Notes: generated from the sequence alone by a model not told the origin. A DNA stretch of 38,146 nucleotides from Chromatiales bacterium (GCA_027076325.1 JALTJZ010000018.1:7525-45670), one strand, 5' to 3'. Positions 1-8,629 are shown, counted from the first letter of the stretch. Program-made: numbers and translations.

Positions 1-5
1 TAAAA

Positions 6-642
6 CCACGAAGAACAGTATTATCAGGTCATTGCGAGGAACAAAGTGACGTGGCAATCTGCCAGGTCAGAGCATCATAGCGATAAGATTGCTTCGCTAT
101 TGCTCGCAATGACAATCACTTTTTCCTGAGTCTTTTCTTTGTGGTTTACCTTATTTAATGTACTCTTGCATCAAGTTCTCTACCTTATCAGTCTCTTTCA
201 ACGACTGTTATTTTCGGTTCGGTTTTTAATTGCACTGCTGTAAACGCACCGACCAGGCCACGAAGAACGGTATTATCAGGTCATTGCGAGGAACAAAGTG
301 ACGTGGCAATCCGCCAGGTCAGAGCATCATAGCGATAAGATTGCTTCGCTATTGCTCGCAATGACAATCACTTTTTCCTAAGTCTTTTCTTTGTGGTTTA
401 CCTTATTTAATGTACTCTTGCATCAAGTTCTCTACCTTATCAGTCTCTTTCAACGACTGTTATTTTCGGTTCGGTTTTTAACTGCACTGCTGTAAACGCA
501 CCGACCAGGCCACGAAGAACGGTATTATCAGGTCATTGCGAGGAACAAAGTGACGTGGCAATCCGCCAGGTCAGAGCATCATAGCGATAAGATTGCTTCG
601 CTATTGTTCGCAATGACAATCACTTTTTCCTAAGTCTTTTCT
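6..642. repeat. Tandem array, 252-bp unit, about 2.5 copies
   Basis: Copies start at 6, 258 and 510, so the period is exactly 252 bases. The third copy is partial and runs into the 3' end of pepP. Each unit opens with CCACGAAGAAC, carries an inverted pair of ATTGCGAG-type repeats (for example 33-60 against 86-116), and then CTTTGTGGTTT. It ends with a stretch (151-207 and 403-459) whose minus strand reads KETDKVENLMQEYIK and a stop, which resembles the pepP C-terminus [12 protein letters not shown]. The stretch 1-681 holds no credible gene. Confidence 0.85.
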
Positions 643-681
643 TCGTGTTCGTCCTACCTTTTGTAGTTAAGCTTATTTAAT

Positions 682-1986
682 TCAGCCTTGCATCAAGGCT
701 TCAATTTCATCAATTTCTTTTGGTGTATCTTTGCTTAAAACATCATGGCCGGTTTTTGTTACCAGCACATCATCTTCTATTCGAATACCAATGTTATGCC
801 ATTTTTTCGCCACTCCTTTCATTGGTGCAATATATAAACCTGGCTCAACGGTTAATACCATGCCGGGTTCCAACACACGCCATTCATCATCGATTTTATA
901 GTCACCCACATCATGCACGTCCATCCCGAGCCAATGGCCAGTGCGATGCATATAGAATTTTTTATAGGCTTCGCTTTTAATTGCTTTTGCTGGTGTGCCT
1001 TTTAACAAGCCCAGTTTAATCAGGCCTTTCGTTAATACTTTTACTGCAGCTTCATGTACCTGATTCCAGTGATTACCCGGCTGAACCTGTTCAATCGCGG
1101 CATACTGTGCATTAAGTACAAGTTGATACAATGCACGTTGTTCTTTACTAAACACACCATTGACTGGAAAGGTTCTTGATATATCCGCAGCATAACATTC
1201 AAACTCCGCACCGGCATCAATCAACAAAACATCACCATCATTTAATACCGCATTATTATCGACATAGTGCAGAATACAGCTATTTCGACCACCACCCACT
1301 ATCGAGGAATACGCAGGCGAACGAGCACCCTGAATAGCGAATTGATGATGCAACTCAGCTTCAATCTGGTATTCATACATACCTGGTTTGCAGGCTTGCA
1401 TTGCCCGAATATGCGCCTTTGCCGAAATTTTTGCTGCTTTACGCATCCGCGTTACTTCATACCGGCTCTTATACAAGCGCATATCGTGCAAATGATGTTC
1501 AAGTGCCACAAATTCACCCGGCGTATGAATACCGGCTCGCGATTGTTCACGCAAACGGTTGACCCAACCAATCAGGCGCTGATCAAACTCTTTGTGAATA
1601 CCCATGGTATAAAAAACGCGCGATTTGTTTTCCAGTAAACCGGGAAGAATATCGTCAATATCATCAATCGGGAAAGAATCATCCGCGCCATACTGCTCGA
1701 TAGCTCCGTCTTGCCCGGCGCGTGGCCCATTCCAGGTTTCCATCACCGGATCATTTTCACGGCAAAACAAAATATATTCGCCGTGTTTGCGTCCCGGTAC
1801 CAGCACCATGACGGCTTCAGGCTCAGAAAAACCCGTTAAGTAGAAAAAATCACTGTCCGGGCGATATTGATACTCAACATCACGGTTGCGCATACGAATA
1901 GGCACCGCAGGCAAGATCGCAACGGAATCTTTGTCCATCATTTGCATCAGGCGTTTGCGACGGCGGGCAAATTCTTTAATATTCAT
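682..1986 (-). CDS. pepP: Xaa-Pro aminopeptidase (aminopeptidase P)
   Basis: This is a cytoplasmic dinuclear-metal peptidase that removes the N-terminal residue from peptides whose second residue is proline. The 434-residue length matches the family. The N-terminal half is the creatinase-like domain. The pita-bread catalytic half shows the metal-ligand motifs: [18 protein letters not shown] for the two aspartates, [15 protein letters not shown] for the histidine, EPGLYI and GIRIEDD for the two glutamates. The ATG at 1984-1986 is the natural start and gives the usual N-terminus. It lies downstream of ygfB on the same strand with a 36-base gap, the arrangement seen in many gammaproteobacteria, where ubiH normally follows. 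Here the downstream side is the 252-bp repeat array, so any ubi genes would lie outside the window. Confidence 0.96.
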   Translation of the reverse strand: MNIKEFARRRKRLMQMMDKDSVAILPAVPIRMRNRDVEYQYRPDSDFFYLTGFSEPEAVMVLVPGRKHGEYILFCRENDPVMETWNGPRAGQDGAIEQYGADDSFPIDDIDDILPGLLENKSRVFYTMGIHKEFDQRLIGWVNRLREQSRAGIHTPGEFVALEHHLHDMRLYKSRYEVTRMRKAAKISAKAHIRAMQACKPGMYEYQIEAELHHQFAIQGARSPAYSSIVGGGRNSCILHYVDNNAVLNDGDVLLIDAGAEFECYAADISRTFPVNGVFSKEQRALYQLVLNAQYAAIEQVQPGNHWNQVHEAAVKVLTKGLIKLGLLKGTPAKAIKSEAYKKFYMHRTGHWLGMDVHDVGDYKIDDEWRVLEPGMVLTVEPGLYIAPMKGVAKKWHNIGIRIEDDVLVTKTGHDVLSKDTPKEIDEIEALMQG

Positions 1987-2022
1987 ACCTTATATATAGT
2001 ACTCCTGTTTCCTTAAAACACG

Positions 2023-2598
2023 TTAGTGCTTTTGTTTCGGGTCTGTTTTAGCCTGCTGCTGCATAAAATGCCTGAATTCAACGCGAAATAACAGGGTGCC
2101 CATGCGTACAAATTCGCTAATTTCAAGAAAAGAGGCTTCATCTTCCTCCGAATCCGTCACTTCAAAACTGTCAGCACGCGAAATTTCGACGAAATCACGC
2201 ACAATTTCCGGCAAATTGGCCGATAATTTATCAATATCGGTAATACCAGCATGGGTAATACCCATTAAAAAGCCCTGGCACCAGTGGCTTATCGCCTGTA
2301 AGCGCTGCGAAAGCCCAACATCATCATCCGGCAACAATAACTGAAAATCAAAATCTTCCGCATCAATGGTTTGCACCGTTTGTTGATAAATGTCGGATAA
2401 TATACTGCGTGTTTCAGCCTGTAATGCATCACCTTTTTCAGCTTTGGGCAGCGCAATATCGAGCCACTGCTCAAGCGTTATCGAGTCCAGCAAACTTAAA
2501 ACGGCACAAAGCTGCCCGTGCTGTTCGGCCGCATCTTGCTCACACTCACTGCGCTGCAATGCATCATTCACAAGGTCATAATCTGGGTAAGTATTCAT
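2023..2598 (-). CDS. ygfB: YgfB family protein (UPF0149)
   Basis: This 191-residue protein belongs to the UPF0149/YgfB family, found just upstream of pepP in many gammaproteobacteria. It is acidic and mostly helical, with the family-typical segment GFLMGITHAGITD near the middle and a C-terminal half carrying SEEDEASFLEISEFVRMG. In Pseudomonas aeruginosa YgfB has been described as a modulator of ampDh3 expression and beta-lactam resistance; whether that applies here is unknown. It is transcribed with pepP (36-base gap) and divergently from the TIGR02449-zapA pair across about 180 bases. The ATG at 2596-2598 has no strong Shine-Dalgarno sequence, so the exact start is slightly uncertain. Confidence 0.88.
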   Translation of the reverse strand: MNTYPDYDLVNDALQRSECEQDAAEQHGQLCAVLSLLDSITLEQWLDIALPKAEKGDALQAETRSILSDIYQQTVQTIDAEDFDFQLLLPDDDVGLSQRLQAISHWCQGFLMGITHAGITDIDKLSANLPEIVRDFVEISRADSFEVTDSEEDEASFLEISEFVRMGTLLFRVEFRHFMQQQAKTDPKQKH

Positions 2599-2781
2599 TT
2601 CGTAGTTTTTCTTTAATTAAACAATCAGATAAGTGATCCTAAATGCTTGATACAGGCTTGAACAGCAAAATATCACTAAAAATGTGCTTTATTTCCGTTG
2701 ACCCTCTGCAGCTCTCGCTCTATATTAGCAGTCTGATTAAGCACAAATCCGACAATAATAAAGAGTATCGACTTAATAGCA

Positions 2782-2988
2782 ATGGATGAACTGGATCTTA
2801 AAAAACTCGAAGCGCGCGTTGATGATTTAATCAAAGCCGTTGACCGGCTGCAACACGAAAATAAAACCTTACGTGACAGCCAAACACACTTAACAAAAGA
2901 ACGGAATCAACTTATTGAAAAAACCGAACTCGCAAAAACACGAGTTGAATCAATGATTACCCGATTAAAGGCACTGGAAAATGAGTGA
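2782..2988 (+). CDS. TIGR02449 family small coiled-coil protein
   Basis: This 68-residue protein is almost entirely a charged heptad-repeat helix (DLKKLEARVDDLIKAVDRL and onward), with leucine and valine at coiled-coil spacing and many Lys/Glu residues. Small proteins of the TIGR02449 family occur immediately upstream of zapA in gammaproteobacteria, and the organisation is identical here. Its stop codon overlaps the zapA start by 8 bases (ATGAGTGA), which suggests translational coupling. By analogy with ZapB, also a short coiled coil that works with ZapA, a role at the division ring is plausible but is inference from position and shape only. Confidence 0.85.
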   Translation: MDELDLKKLEARVDDLIKAVDRLQHENKTLRDSQTHLTKERNQLIEKTELAKTRVESMITRLKALENE

Positions 2989-3304
2989 AGTTAAAAATCC
3001 TGCAGTTACCGTTAGTATTCTTGATAAAGATTATTTAGTCACCTGTAGTGACGAAGAACGCCACGACTTAATGCGCTCCGCCGACTTTCTGGACAAAAAA
3101 ATGCGTGAAATCCGCGATAACGGTAAAGTTATCGGCGCAGACCGAATAGCTGTTATGGCTGCACTTAATATTTCACATGAATTACTTAATCGTGACGGTA
3201 ATAACCCAAAAACCAGCGCTGATGAACAAATCGGCACCCGTATAAAAGGCTTACAGGAAAAAATCGAACAAGCCCTGTTTAAAAGCCAGCAAATGGAATT
3301 TTAA
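2981..3304 (+). CDS. zapA: Cell division protein ZapA
   Basis: ZapA binds FtsZ and bundles its filaments, stabilising the Z ring at mid-cell. The 107-residue length matches the family. The N-terminal FtsZ-binding domain includes VTVSILDKDYLVTCSDEE and LMRSADFLDKKMREIRD, followed by IGADRIAVMAALNISHELL, the most conserved ZapA segment. The C-terminal third is a coiled-coil dimerisation helix (GTRIKGLQEKIEQALF). It overlaps the upstream TIGR02449 gene by 8 bases. The next gene downstream is the 6S RNA and then the 5-formyltetrahydrofolate cyclo-ligase, the classic gammaproteobacterial order. Confidence 0.95.
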   Translation: MSEVKNPAVTVSILDKDYLVTCSDEERHDLMRSADFLDKKMREIRDNGKVIGADRIAVMAALNISHELLNRDGNNPKTSADEQIGTRIKGLQEKIEQALFKSQQMEF

Positions 3305-3432
3305 AACAGCTGCTTTTGTTTGCCACGAAACTGTTTTCCCTGAAAACAGCGACCCCTTTCCCCGTAAAATCAACCCCATTATTAAAGATCAAGCCACACG
3401 CTAAAGCCTTTTTTATAGTAAAATAACCTCAT

Positions 3433-3616
3433 GGTTCTTCCCTGCCGTATTCGATACTTGATCGAGTTCTCTTGAGCCGTAATTTAAACCTTCGGGTGTG
3501 GACGCCAGCTTGTGTGCAAGTCCGCCTTGTAGCGGAAAGCCTGATGGCTGACTGAAACACCCACTTGAACCCCAGGTTCAAGGCAATGATCAAACCGGTA
3601 CAAGTGGGGAAGAACC
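3433..3616 (+). ncRNA. ssrS: 6S RNA
   Basis: 6S RNA folds into a long hairpin with a central bubble that mimics an open promoter and sequesters sigma70 RNA polymerase in stationary phase. The ends pair: GGTTCTTCCC at 3433-3442 against GGGGAAGAACC at 3606-3616. Near the 3' side lies CTTGAACCCCAGGTTCAAGG, which matches the conserved hairpin of the E. coli RNA, with CACCCACTTGAACC just before it. Position between zapA and the 5-formyltetrahydrofolate cyclo-ligase gene is diagnostic for gammaproteobacteria. The boundaries are estimated from the terminal stem, so a few bases of error at each end is likely. Confidence 0.9.
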
Positions 3617-3709
3617 TCTTCTATTTATTTTAAAAATAGACAATCCGTCTATAATCAATAGCAGCCCTGCTTATAAATTAACAGCCAGATAAAATACCAA
3701 CCAATAAAA

Positions 3710-4306
3710 ATGACAACCAATAAAAATATACGCAAAGAAATGCGCACCAAGAGGCAACGCTTAAGTTCAAGGCAACAACAAATAGCAGCAGAACAGCTTG
3801 CCATGCAACTGGTGAAACACCCAATATTCAAACACAGCCAGAATATTGCCTGCTATCTTGCAACACAGGGTGAACTCAGCTTAATGCCGCTTATCCAGGC
3901 CTGCTGGCAATACAATAAAAATGTTTACTTACCGGTTTTACAACCACGCAACCATCACCCACTGTGGTTTGTGCCCTTTACACCAACAACAACACTTAGT
4001 CTTAACCGTTACGGCATACTTGAACCCAACCATAGAAAAAATCAACGCAGTAAAAAAATAATCACTCTCGATAGTATTTTTTTACCCCTCGTTGCTTTTG
4101 ATTTGAATGGAAACAGAGTTGGTATGGGTGCAGGCTACTATGATCGCACCCTTAATATGTTAAAAACGCGCCAATATTGGTTAAAACCACGCTTAATAGG
4201 TGTTGGATATGCTTTTCAACAGATAGAAAGTATAAAAACAAACGCCTGGGATGTACCAATGCACTTTATTAGCACCGATAAGGCTATTCACAGCGTAAAA
4301 ACATAA
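3710..4306 (+). CDS. ygfA: 5-formyltetrahydrofolate cyclo-ligase
   Basis: This cytoplasmic enzyme converts 5-formyltetrahydrofolate to 5,10-methenyltetrahydrofolate using ATP, returning a dead-end folate to one-carbon metabolism. The 198-residue length is typical. The N-terminus has the basic phosphate-binding start (NKNIRKEMRTKRQRL), and the C-terminal half carries the signature LVAFDLNGNRVGMGAGYYDRT. It follows 6S RNA by about 90 bases and is probably transcribed from the same region; in E. coli it is processed from the 6S RNA transcript. Codon use is AT-rich. No clear terminator follows; the gene runs into a long AT-rich stretch. Confidence 0.94.
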   Translation: MTTNKNIRKEMRTKRQRLSSRQQQIAAEQLAMQLVKHPIFKHSQNIACYLATQGELSLMPLIQACWQYNKNVYLPVLQPRNHHPLWFVPFTPTTTLSLNRYGILEPNHRKNQRSKKIITLDSIFLPLVAFDLNGNRVGMGAGYYDRTLNMLKTRQYWLKPRLIGVGYAFQQIESIKTNAWDVPMHFISTDKAIHSVKT

Positions 4307-5161
4307 AACCCCATGGTAGTAAAACAATGATTAACGCTTGTTATAGCCCTTCTAACACCCCTCTAATAACATTTTGATAAAACTTCACATGATTTTTTGT
4401 ATAAATTTATAAAAATTAAGACCAAATAAACATTTTTTATAAATATTTTGTTTTAATTTCCAATAATTCATTCAGAAAAGCATTTTTTTGTAACAATTTT
4501 AAAAAAAAATAAAAAATATATTAAAAAATAACAGCAAATAACAATCTTTTGCCTCAAAAATAAAATAGCAGCCTGTTTTTCTGATAAAAAATATCCAACT
4601 CAAAGCTCAACAAGCTTTTTTTTATCAACAACAACTTTATAAATACCTAAATTCAACAAAGAAACGCTAAAATATATAAAATTATGTCCAAAATTATAAA
4701 AATTTGAAAAAACACTGTATTAAAAAGACATTTTGAGCCGGAAATTTGTTTAATTTGAATAAAAAAAACAAAAATATTAAAAAAAATAAAAAATTTATGC
4801 ATTAAAAAAGCATTTTTTTTACTTTTAACTTGAATTTTTGTGCAAAACCTAAAAAAATTATACAAAAACTTAAATATTTTTACTTTATTGGTAAAAAAAA
4901 ACTTAATTCAACAAAAAAATATAAAAAAAATTAAAGTTTTTTATATTTAGTGACGAAAAGTTTACGTTTAAAAAAGTTTTTAAGACAAAAATAAATATTT
5001 TTAGCAAAAAATTATAAATTTTTTATAAAATTGTGCGTGAAAACAACAAAAACCAGCAATAACAACATCTAACGATGAAAAACTATAAACATTACTAGCA
5101 TTTTAATATAAGTTAGCTATACTCTGTTTCGAATCAGTGCTCAACTTAGGAGATCATAAAG
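4307..5161. other. Extremely AT-rich intergenic region, about 850 bp
   Basis: This stretch is dominated by runs of A and T (for example A-runs near 4501-4510, 4760-4800 and 4897-4930), with only isolated G and C. No reading frame has a plausible gene: the one longer frame, on the minus strand at 4653-4865, is a low-complexity Phe/Ile/Lys string without a ribosome binding site. The density of A-tracts predicts curved DNA of the kind bound by nucleoid proteins. The promoter and ribosome binding site of the H1-like gene are at its right edge. Confidence 0.75.
5118..5153 (+). promoter_or_regulatory. Probable -10 box and ribosome binding site of the H1-like gene
   Basis: TATACT at 5118-5123 is a good sigma70 -10 box; no convincing -35 box lies 17 bases upstream. 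AGGAGA at 5148-5153 is a strong Shine-Dalgarno sequence 8 bases before the ATG at 5162, and it fixes that start. Confidence 0.5.
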
Positions 5162-5473
5162 ATGGCAGCAAAAAAGAAAGCGAAGAAGAAGGTTGCTAAG
5201 AAAAAAGTAACCAAAAAGAAAGCAAAGAAAAAAGTAACTAAAAAGAAAACTAAGAAAAAAGCTAAAAAGAAAGCCAAGAAAAAGGCTAAAAAGAAAGTAA
5301 CTAAGAAAAAAGCTAAAAAGAAAGCCAAGAAAAAAGCTAAAAAGAAAGCCAAGAAAAAGGCTAAAAAGAAAGTAGCCAAGAAAAAGGCCAAAAAGAAAGT
5401 AGCCAAGAAAAAGGCTAAAAAGAAAGTAGCCAAGAAGAAAGCTAAAAAGAAAGCAGCTAAGAAACGTAAATAA
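5162..5473 (+). CDS. Lysine-rich histone H1-like protein
   Basis: This 103-residue protein consists almost wholly of Lys with spaced Ala, Val and Thr: KKK triplets separated by one or two small residues (AKKKVAKKK, VTKKK), ending AAKKRK. It has no folded domain and no signal peptide. It belongs to the same compositional class as bacterial histone H1-like proteins (Bordetella BpH1, chlamydial Hc proteins, the AlgP tail), which bind and condense DNA through lysine tails; a nucleoid role here is inference from composition. The coding DNA is itself a repeat of about 24 bases per AKKKAKKK unit, so copy number may vary between strains. A strong Shine-Dalgarno sequence precedes it and a terminator follows at 5511-5540. 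Confidence 0.85.
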   Translation: MAAKKKAKKKVAKKKVTKKKAKKKVTKKKTKKKAKKKAKKKAKKKVTKKKAKKKAKKKAKKKAKKKAKKKVAKKKAKKKVAKKKAKKKVAKKKAKKKAAKKRK

Positions 5474-5510
5474 ACGGTAACGTAAATAAACGTCTTAAAG
5501 CTAAAATTAA

Positions 5511-5540
5511 AAAGCCTGTAGCAATACAGGCTTTTTTTTT
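5511..5540. terminator. Bidirectional terminator between the H1-like gene and ilvA
   Basis: A perfect 10-bp stem, AAAGCCTGTA with loop GCAA and TACAGGCTTT, is followed by a run of nine T on the plus strand. A-rich sequence on the left gives a U-run on the minus strand, so it can serve both convergent genes. Confidence 0.85.
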
Positions 5541-5556
5541 ACTCAAAAAGAAGTTT

Positions 5557-7077
5557 TCAGCTCAAAAATAGCTCAAAAGCAGGATTATCTGACTCATCCC
5601 AGTAGGGATACTGTATTTTTTCCAGAAATTCAGCAAATTGTGTTTGTTGATCGGCTGGAACCTGAATCCCGACCAGAACTCGGCCGTATGCTGCACCATG
5701 ATTACGGTAGTGGAACAAACTTATATTCCAGTCTGCACCCATATGATCTAAAAAGCGCAGTAGTGCACCAGGACGCTCTGGAAACTGGAAACGATATAAA
5801 CGCTCATTACTCAATGACTGACTATGACCACCGACCATATACCGAATATGAATCTTCGCCATTTCATTATCCGTCATGTCGATAACCGGGTAATTTTCTG
5901 ATTTCAGTAACGATATTAAAGCTATTTTATCTTTTTCCCCCTGCTCCAGCTTCACACCCACAAAAATATGTGCCTGATCCGTATTTGCGAAGCGATAATT
6001 AAACTCGGTAATACCGTGTTGACCAAGAATTTTACAAAAAGAACGAAAACTACCTGGCTTTTCTGCAATAGTCACCGCCAATATTGCTTCACGTTGCTCA
6101 CCAAATTCGGCACGCTCAGCCACATGCCTGAGCCGATCAAAATTAATGTTTGCCCCACTCACTAGCGCGATAAAATTCTTGCCAGCTAAAGTGTGGTTTT
6201 CCAGATATTGTTTAATCCCTGCAACGGCGAGCGCGCCTGCGGGCTCTGCAATAGTACGCGTATCATCAAAAATATCTTTAATAGCAGCACAGATTTCATC
6301 GGTATTTACCGTTAAAACATCGTCAATACAATGTTTTGCGAGATTAAATGTTTGCTCACCAATTTGCCGCACTGCAACACCATCAGCAAAAATACCGACT
6401 TGATCCAGAACCTGACGCTCACCAGACTTCATTGCAATATCCAGGCAAGCTGCATCTTCCGGCTCCACAGCAATAATTCTAACCGCTGGATTTTTTACTT
6501 TTAAATATGCTGCAACACCGGCAATCAACCCACCACCACCAACCGGGACAAAAACCATATCCATCGAGCCACACTGGTCAACTAACTCCTTTGCAATAGT
6601 GCCCTGACCTGCAATTACATCCAGATCATCGTATGGATGCACAAAAACCTGCTTATTCCAACTCGCTAATTCCTGCGCCTTAAGATAGGCATCATCATAC
6701 GTGTTGCCATGTAAAACAACATCGCTACCAAGATCACGCACGGATCTTACTTTTATATCTGGCGTTGTTTTTGGCATTACGATTACTGCTGGTATTTGCA
6801 GTTTTTGTGCTGCCAGTGCCACGCCCTGCGCATGGTTCCCCGCCGAAGCCGTAATCACGCCACGCTCTCGATCAGCCTCGCTCAATTGCCGGATTTTGTT
6901 ATACGCACCGCGCAGCTTGAATGAAAAGACCTGTTGTGCATCTTCGCGCTTTAAAAATACCTGATTATCCAAACGGCGGGATAACTTTGCCGCTAGCTCC
7001 AATGGCGATTTAATTGCAACCTCATAAACCGAAGCCCGCTCAATCCGCTCCACCATTTTTATTATTTCTTTATGCAT
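5557..7077 (-). CDS. ilvA: Threonine ammonia-lyase, biosynthetic
   Basis: This PLP enzyme deaminates threonine to 2-oxobutanoate, the first committed step of isoleucine synthesis. The catalytic domain carries the PLP-lysine motif SFKLRGAYNK near residue 60 and the glycine-rich phosphate loop VPVGGGGLIAG. It is followed by two C-terminal ACT-type regulatory domains (starting near LAVTIAEKPGSFRSF and YRFQFPERPGALLRF), the form that is feedback-inhibited by isoleucine. I chose the ATG at 7075-7077 (506 residues). A TTG at 7092 would add five residues, and the ATG at 7054-7056 would leave fewer residues before VYEVA than related enzymes have. It is a lone gene here, convergent with the H1-like gene and divergent from rpiA. 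Confidence 0.94.
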   Translation of the reverse strand: MHKEIIKMVERIERASVYEVAIKSPLELAAKLSRRLDNQVFLKREDAQQVFSFKLRGAYNKIRQLSEADRERGVITASAGNHAQGVALAAQKLQIPAVIVMPKTTPDIKVRSVRDLGSDVVLHGNTYDDAYLKAQELASWNKQVFVHPYDDLDVIAGQGTIAKELVDQCGSMDMVFVPVGGGGLIAGVAAYLKVKNPAVRIIAVEPEDAACLDIAMKSGERQVLDQVGIFADGVAVRQIGEQTFNLAKHCIDDVLTVNTDEICAAIKDIFDDTRTIAEPAGALAVAGIKQYLENHTLAGKNFIALVSGANINFDRLRHVAERAEFGEQREAILAVTIAEKPGSFRSFCKILGQHGITEFNYRFANTDQAHIFVGVKLEQGEKDKIALISLLKSENYPVIDMTDNEMAKIHIRYMVGGHSQSLSNERLYRFQFPERPGALLRFLDHMGADWNISLFHYRNHGAAYGRVLVGIQVPADQQTQFAEFLEKIQYPYWDESDNPAFELFLS

Positions 7078-7235
7078 AAATTCTTTCTTCAATACAGGAC
7101 ATGAGTGCCAATGCTTACTATAATGGTGGTTTTCCTAATCAACAATGTTTTTCGTCATTTTTAAGGGCTCAGTCTGAAATTAGACACAAATAGGGGTTAG
7201 GATACAAATAGAGAATTAATGTGGAGAAGAATAAG

Positions 7236-7892
7236 ATGACCCAGGATGAAATGAAACAAGCCGTTGCAAAAGCCGCCATCGACTATGTCGAAGCAGGCAC
7301 CATTATTGGTGTAGGCACCGGCTCAACAGCCAACTTTTTTATTGACGAACTAGCCAAAATCAAACATAAAATTGATGGCACCGTTGCCAGTTCAGTTGCC
7401 AGCGCCGATCGTTTAAAAGGCCACGGCATTGACGTATTCGATTTAAACAATGTCAGTGAAATATCCGTTTATATTGACGGCGCGGATGAAACCAACCGCC
7501 ACCTGCACCTGGTAAAAGGTGGTGGCGGAGCCTTAACCCGTGAAAAAATCGTTGCCGCAGCCAGCCGGAAATTTGTTTGTATTGCTGATGACTCCAAACT
7601 GGTCGACGTGTTAGGCAAATTCCCGTTACCCATCGAAGTTATTCCCATGGCGCGCAGCTTTGTCGCCCGCGAAATTGTCAAACTCGGTGGCGAACCGGTT
7701 TTACGAGACGGGTTTACAACCGACAACGGCAATGTGATTCTTGATGTACACAATATGGAAATTATGGAACCCACCAAATTAGAGCAAACACTTAATAATA
7801 TTACCGGCGTGGTTACCAATGGGCTGTTTGCGATTAAACCGGCAGATATTGTGTTGTTGGGGGGGGAAAATGGGGTACAGGTGCTGGATTAA
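7236..7892 (+). CDS. rpiA: Ribose-5-phosphate isomerase A
   Basis: RpiA interconverts ribose 5-phosphate and ribulose 5-phosphate in the non-oxidative pentose phosphate pathway. The signatures are [19 protein letters not shown] and [12 protein letters not shown], the last two holding the catalytic aspartates and lysine. The ATG at 7236 is chosen because GGAGAAG at 7223-7229 is its ribosome binding site and because the N-terminus [14 protein letters not shown] then aligns with E. coli RpiA (MTQDELKKAV); the GTG at 7221 would overlap that site. The length is 218 residues, against 219 in E. coli. ilvA and rpiA are also neighbours in several other proteobacteria. Repeats begin a few bases after the stop. 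Confidence 0.96.
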   Translation: MTQDEMKQAVAKAAIDYVEAGTIIGVGTGSTANFFIDELAKIKHKIDGTVASSVASADRLKGHGIDVFDLNNVSEISVYIDGADETNRHLHLVKGGGGALTREKIVAAASRKFVCIADDSKLVDVLGKFPLPIEVIPMARSFVAREIVKLGGEPVLRDGFTTDNGNVILDVHNMEIMEPTKLEQTLNNITGVVTNGLFAIKPADIVLLGGENGVQVLD

Positions 7893-7897
7893 ATTCT

Positions 7898-7983
7898 GCT
7901 TAATAAACCAGATTGCTTCGTCGTCCCTCCTCGCAATGACACCACCGTCATTGCGAGCAATCGCGAAGCAATCTGGCTGATTA
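7898..7983. repeat. ATTGCGAG-type palindromic repeat upstream of the GIY-YIG gene
   Basis: The sequence from GCTTAATAAACCAGATTGC to GAAGCAATCTGGCTGATTAA is an inverted pair: AGATTGCTTCG on the left against CGAAGCAATCT on the right, with TCGCAATGAC and GTCATTGCGAG in the middle. The same unit reappears just after the GIY-YIG gene at 8301, 8415 and 8529. Confidence 0.85.
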
Positions 7984-8015
7984 AATGGAGATTATTAAAT
8001 ACAAGGATGTATAAA

Positions 8016-8306
8016 ATGGAAAAGCAATATTATACTTATATTTTAACCAGTAATAATCATAATGTGCTTTATACTGGCATAACCAGCAATCTTGTTCGTA
8101 GAGTATATGAACATAAAAATAAAGTCACTAAAGGCTTCACCTGTAGATATAATGTCAATAAATTAGTCTATTACGAAATATTTCTCGACCCGCTATCCGC
8201 CATAGAAAGAGAAAAACAGATCAAAGGTGGCTCAAGAAAGAAAAAAATAGCAATGATAGAAGCTGAAAATAGTGAATGGGATGATCTGTATTATGGTTTG
8301 CTTTAA
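8016..8306 (+). CDS. Small GIY-YIG domain nuclease-like protein
   Basis: This 96-residue protein is a stand-alone GIY-YIG domain of the UvrC-N/UPF0213 type. The two motif strands are YYTYILTS and LYTGITS (YTY and YTG variants). They are followed by the catalytic-type arginine in NLVRRVYEHK and the metal-binding-type glutamate in AIEREKQIKG. The catalytic residues appear intact, so it may be an active DNA nickase or nuclease; the substrate is unknown. The ATG at 8016 is preferred over 8007 because AAGGA at 8003-8007 is well spaced for it. The gene sits exactly between direct copies of the same palindromic repeat, and its TAA stop (8304-8306) lies at the repeat border. This suggests it travels with, or acts on, those repeats. 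Confidence 0.88.
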   Translation: MEKQYYTYILTSNNHNVLYTGITSNLVRRVYEHKNKVTKGFTCRYNVNKLVYYEIFLDPLSAIEREKQIKGGSRKKKIAMIEAENSEWDDLYYGLL

Positions 8307-8614
8307 TAGAAACCAGACTGCTTCGTCGTCCCGCCTCACCATGACACCACCGTCATTGCGAGCAATCGCGAAGCAATCTGGCTGATTAAATGGAATGCTC
8401 TTTAGGGTGATTTACTTTAATAAAAACCAGACGGCTTCATCGTCCCGCCTCACCATGACACCACCGTCATTGCGAGCAATCGCGAAGCAATCTGACTGAT
8501 TAAATGGAATGCTCTTTAGGGTGATTTACTTTAATAGAAACCAGACGGCTTCGTCGTCCCGCCTCACCATGACACCACCATCATTGCGAGCAATAGCGAA
8601 GCAATCTTCTTAAT
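8301..8614. repeat. Tandem repeat, 114-bp unit, nearly three copies
   Basis: Copies begin at 8301, 8415 and 8529 (CTTTAATAgAAACCAGAC), a period of exactly 114 bases; the last copy is truncated near 8614. Each holds the inverted ATTGCGAG-type pair plus GGAATGCTCTTTAGGGTGA. This fills the 323-base gap between the GIY-YIG gene and the large dehydrogenase; no other gene is visible there. Confidence 0.88.
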
Positions 8615-8629
8615 TACATAGCAATCAGC

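Noticed and set aside
6-642. CRISPR array
   Set aside because: The periodic unit is 252 bases without unique spacers; the repeats are whole-unit duplications. The same argument excludes 8301-8614.
4653-4865. Small minus-strand frame in the AT-rich region
   Set aside because: Low-complexity Phe/Ile/Lys composition follows directly from the base content; no ribosome binding site and no family resemblance.
5146-5433. Minus-strand reading frame rich in Phe/Ala/Leu
   Set aside because: It is the complement of the lysine codons of the H1-like gene (AAA/AAG reads as TTT/CTT) and has no ribosome binding site.
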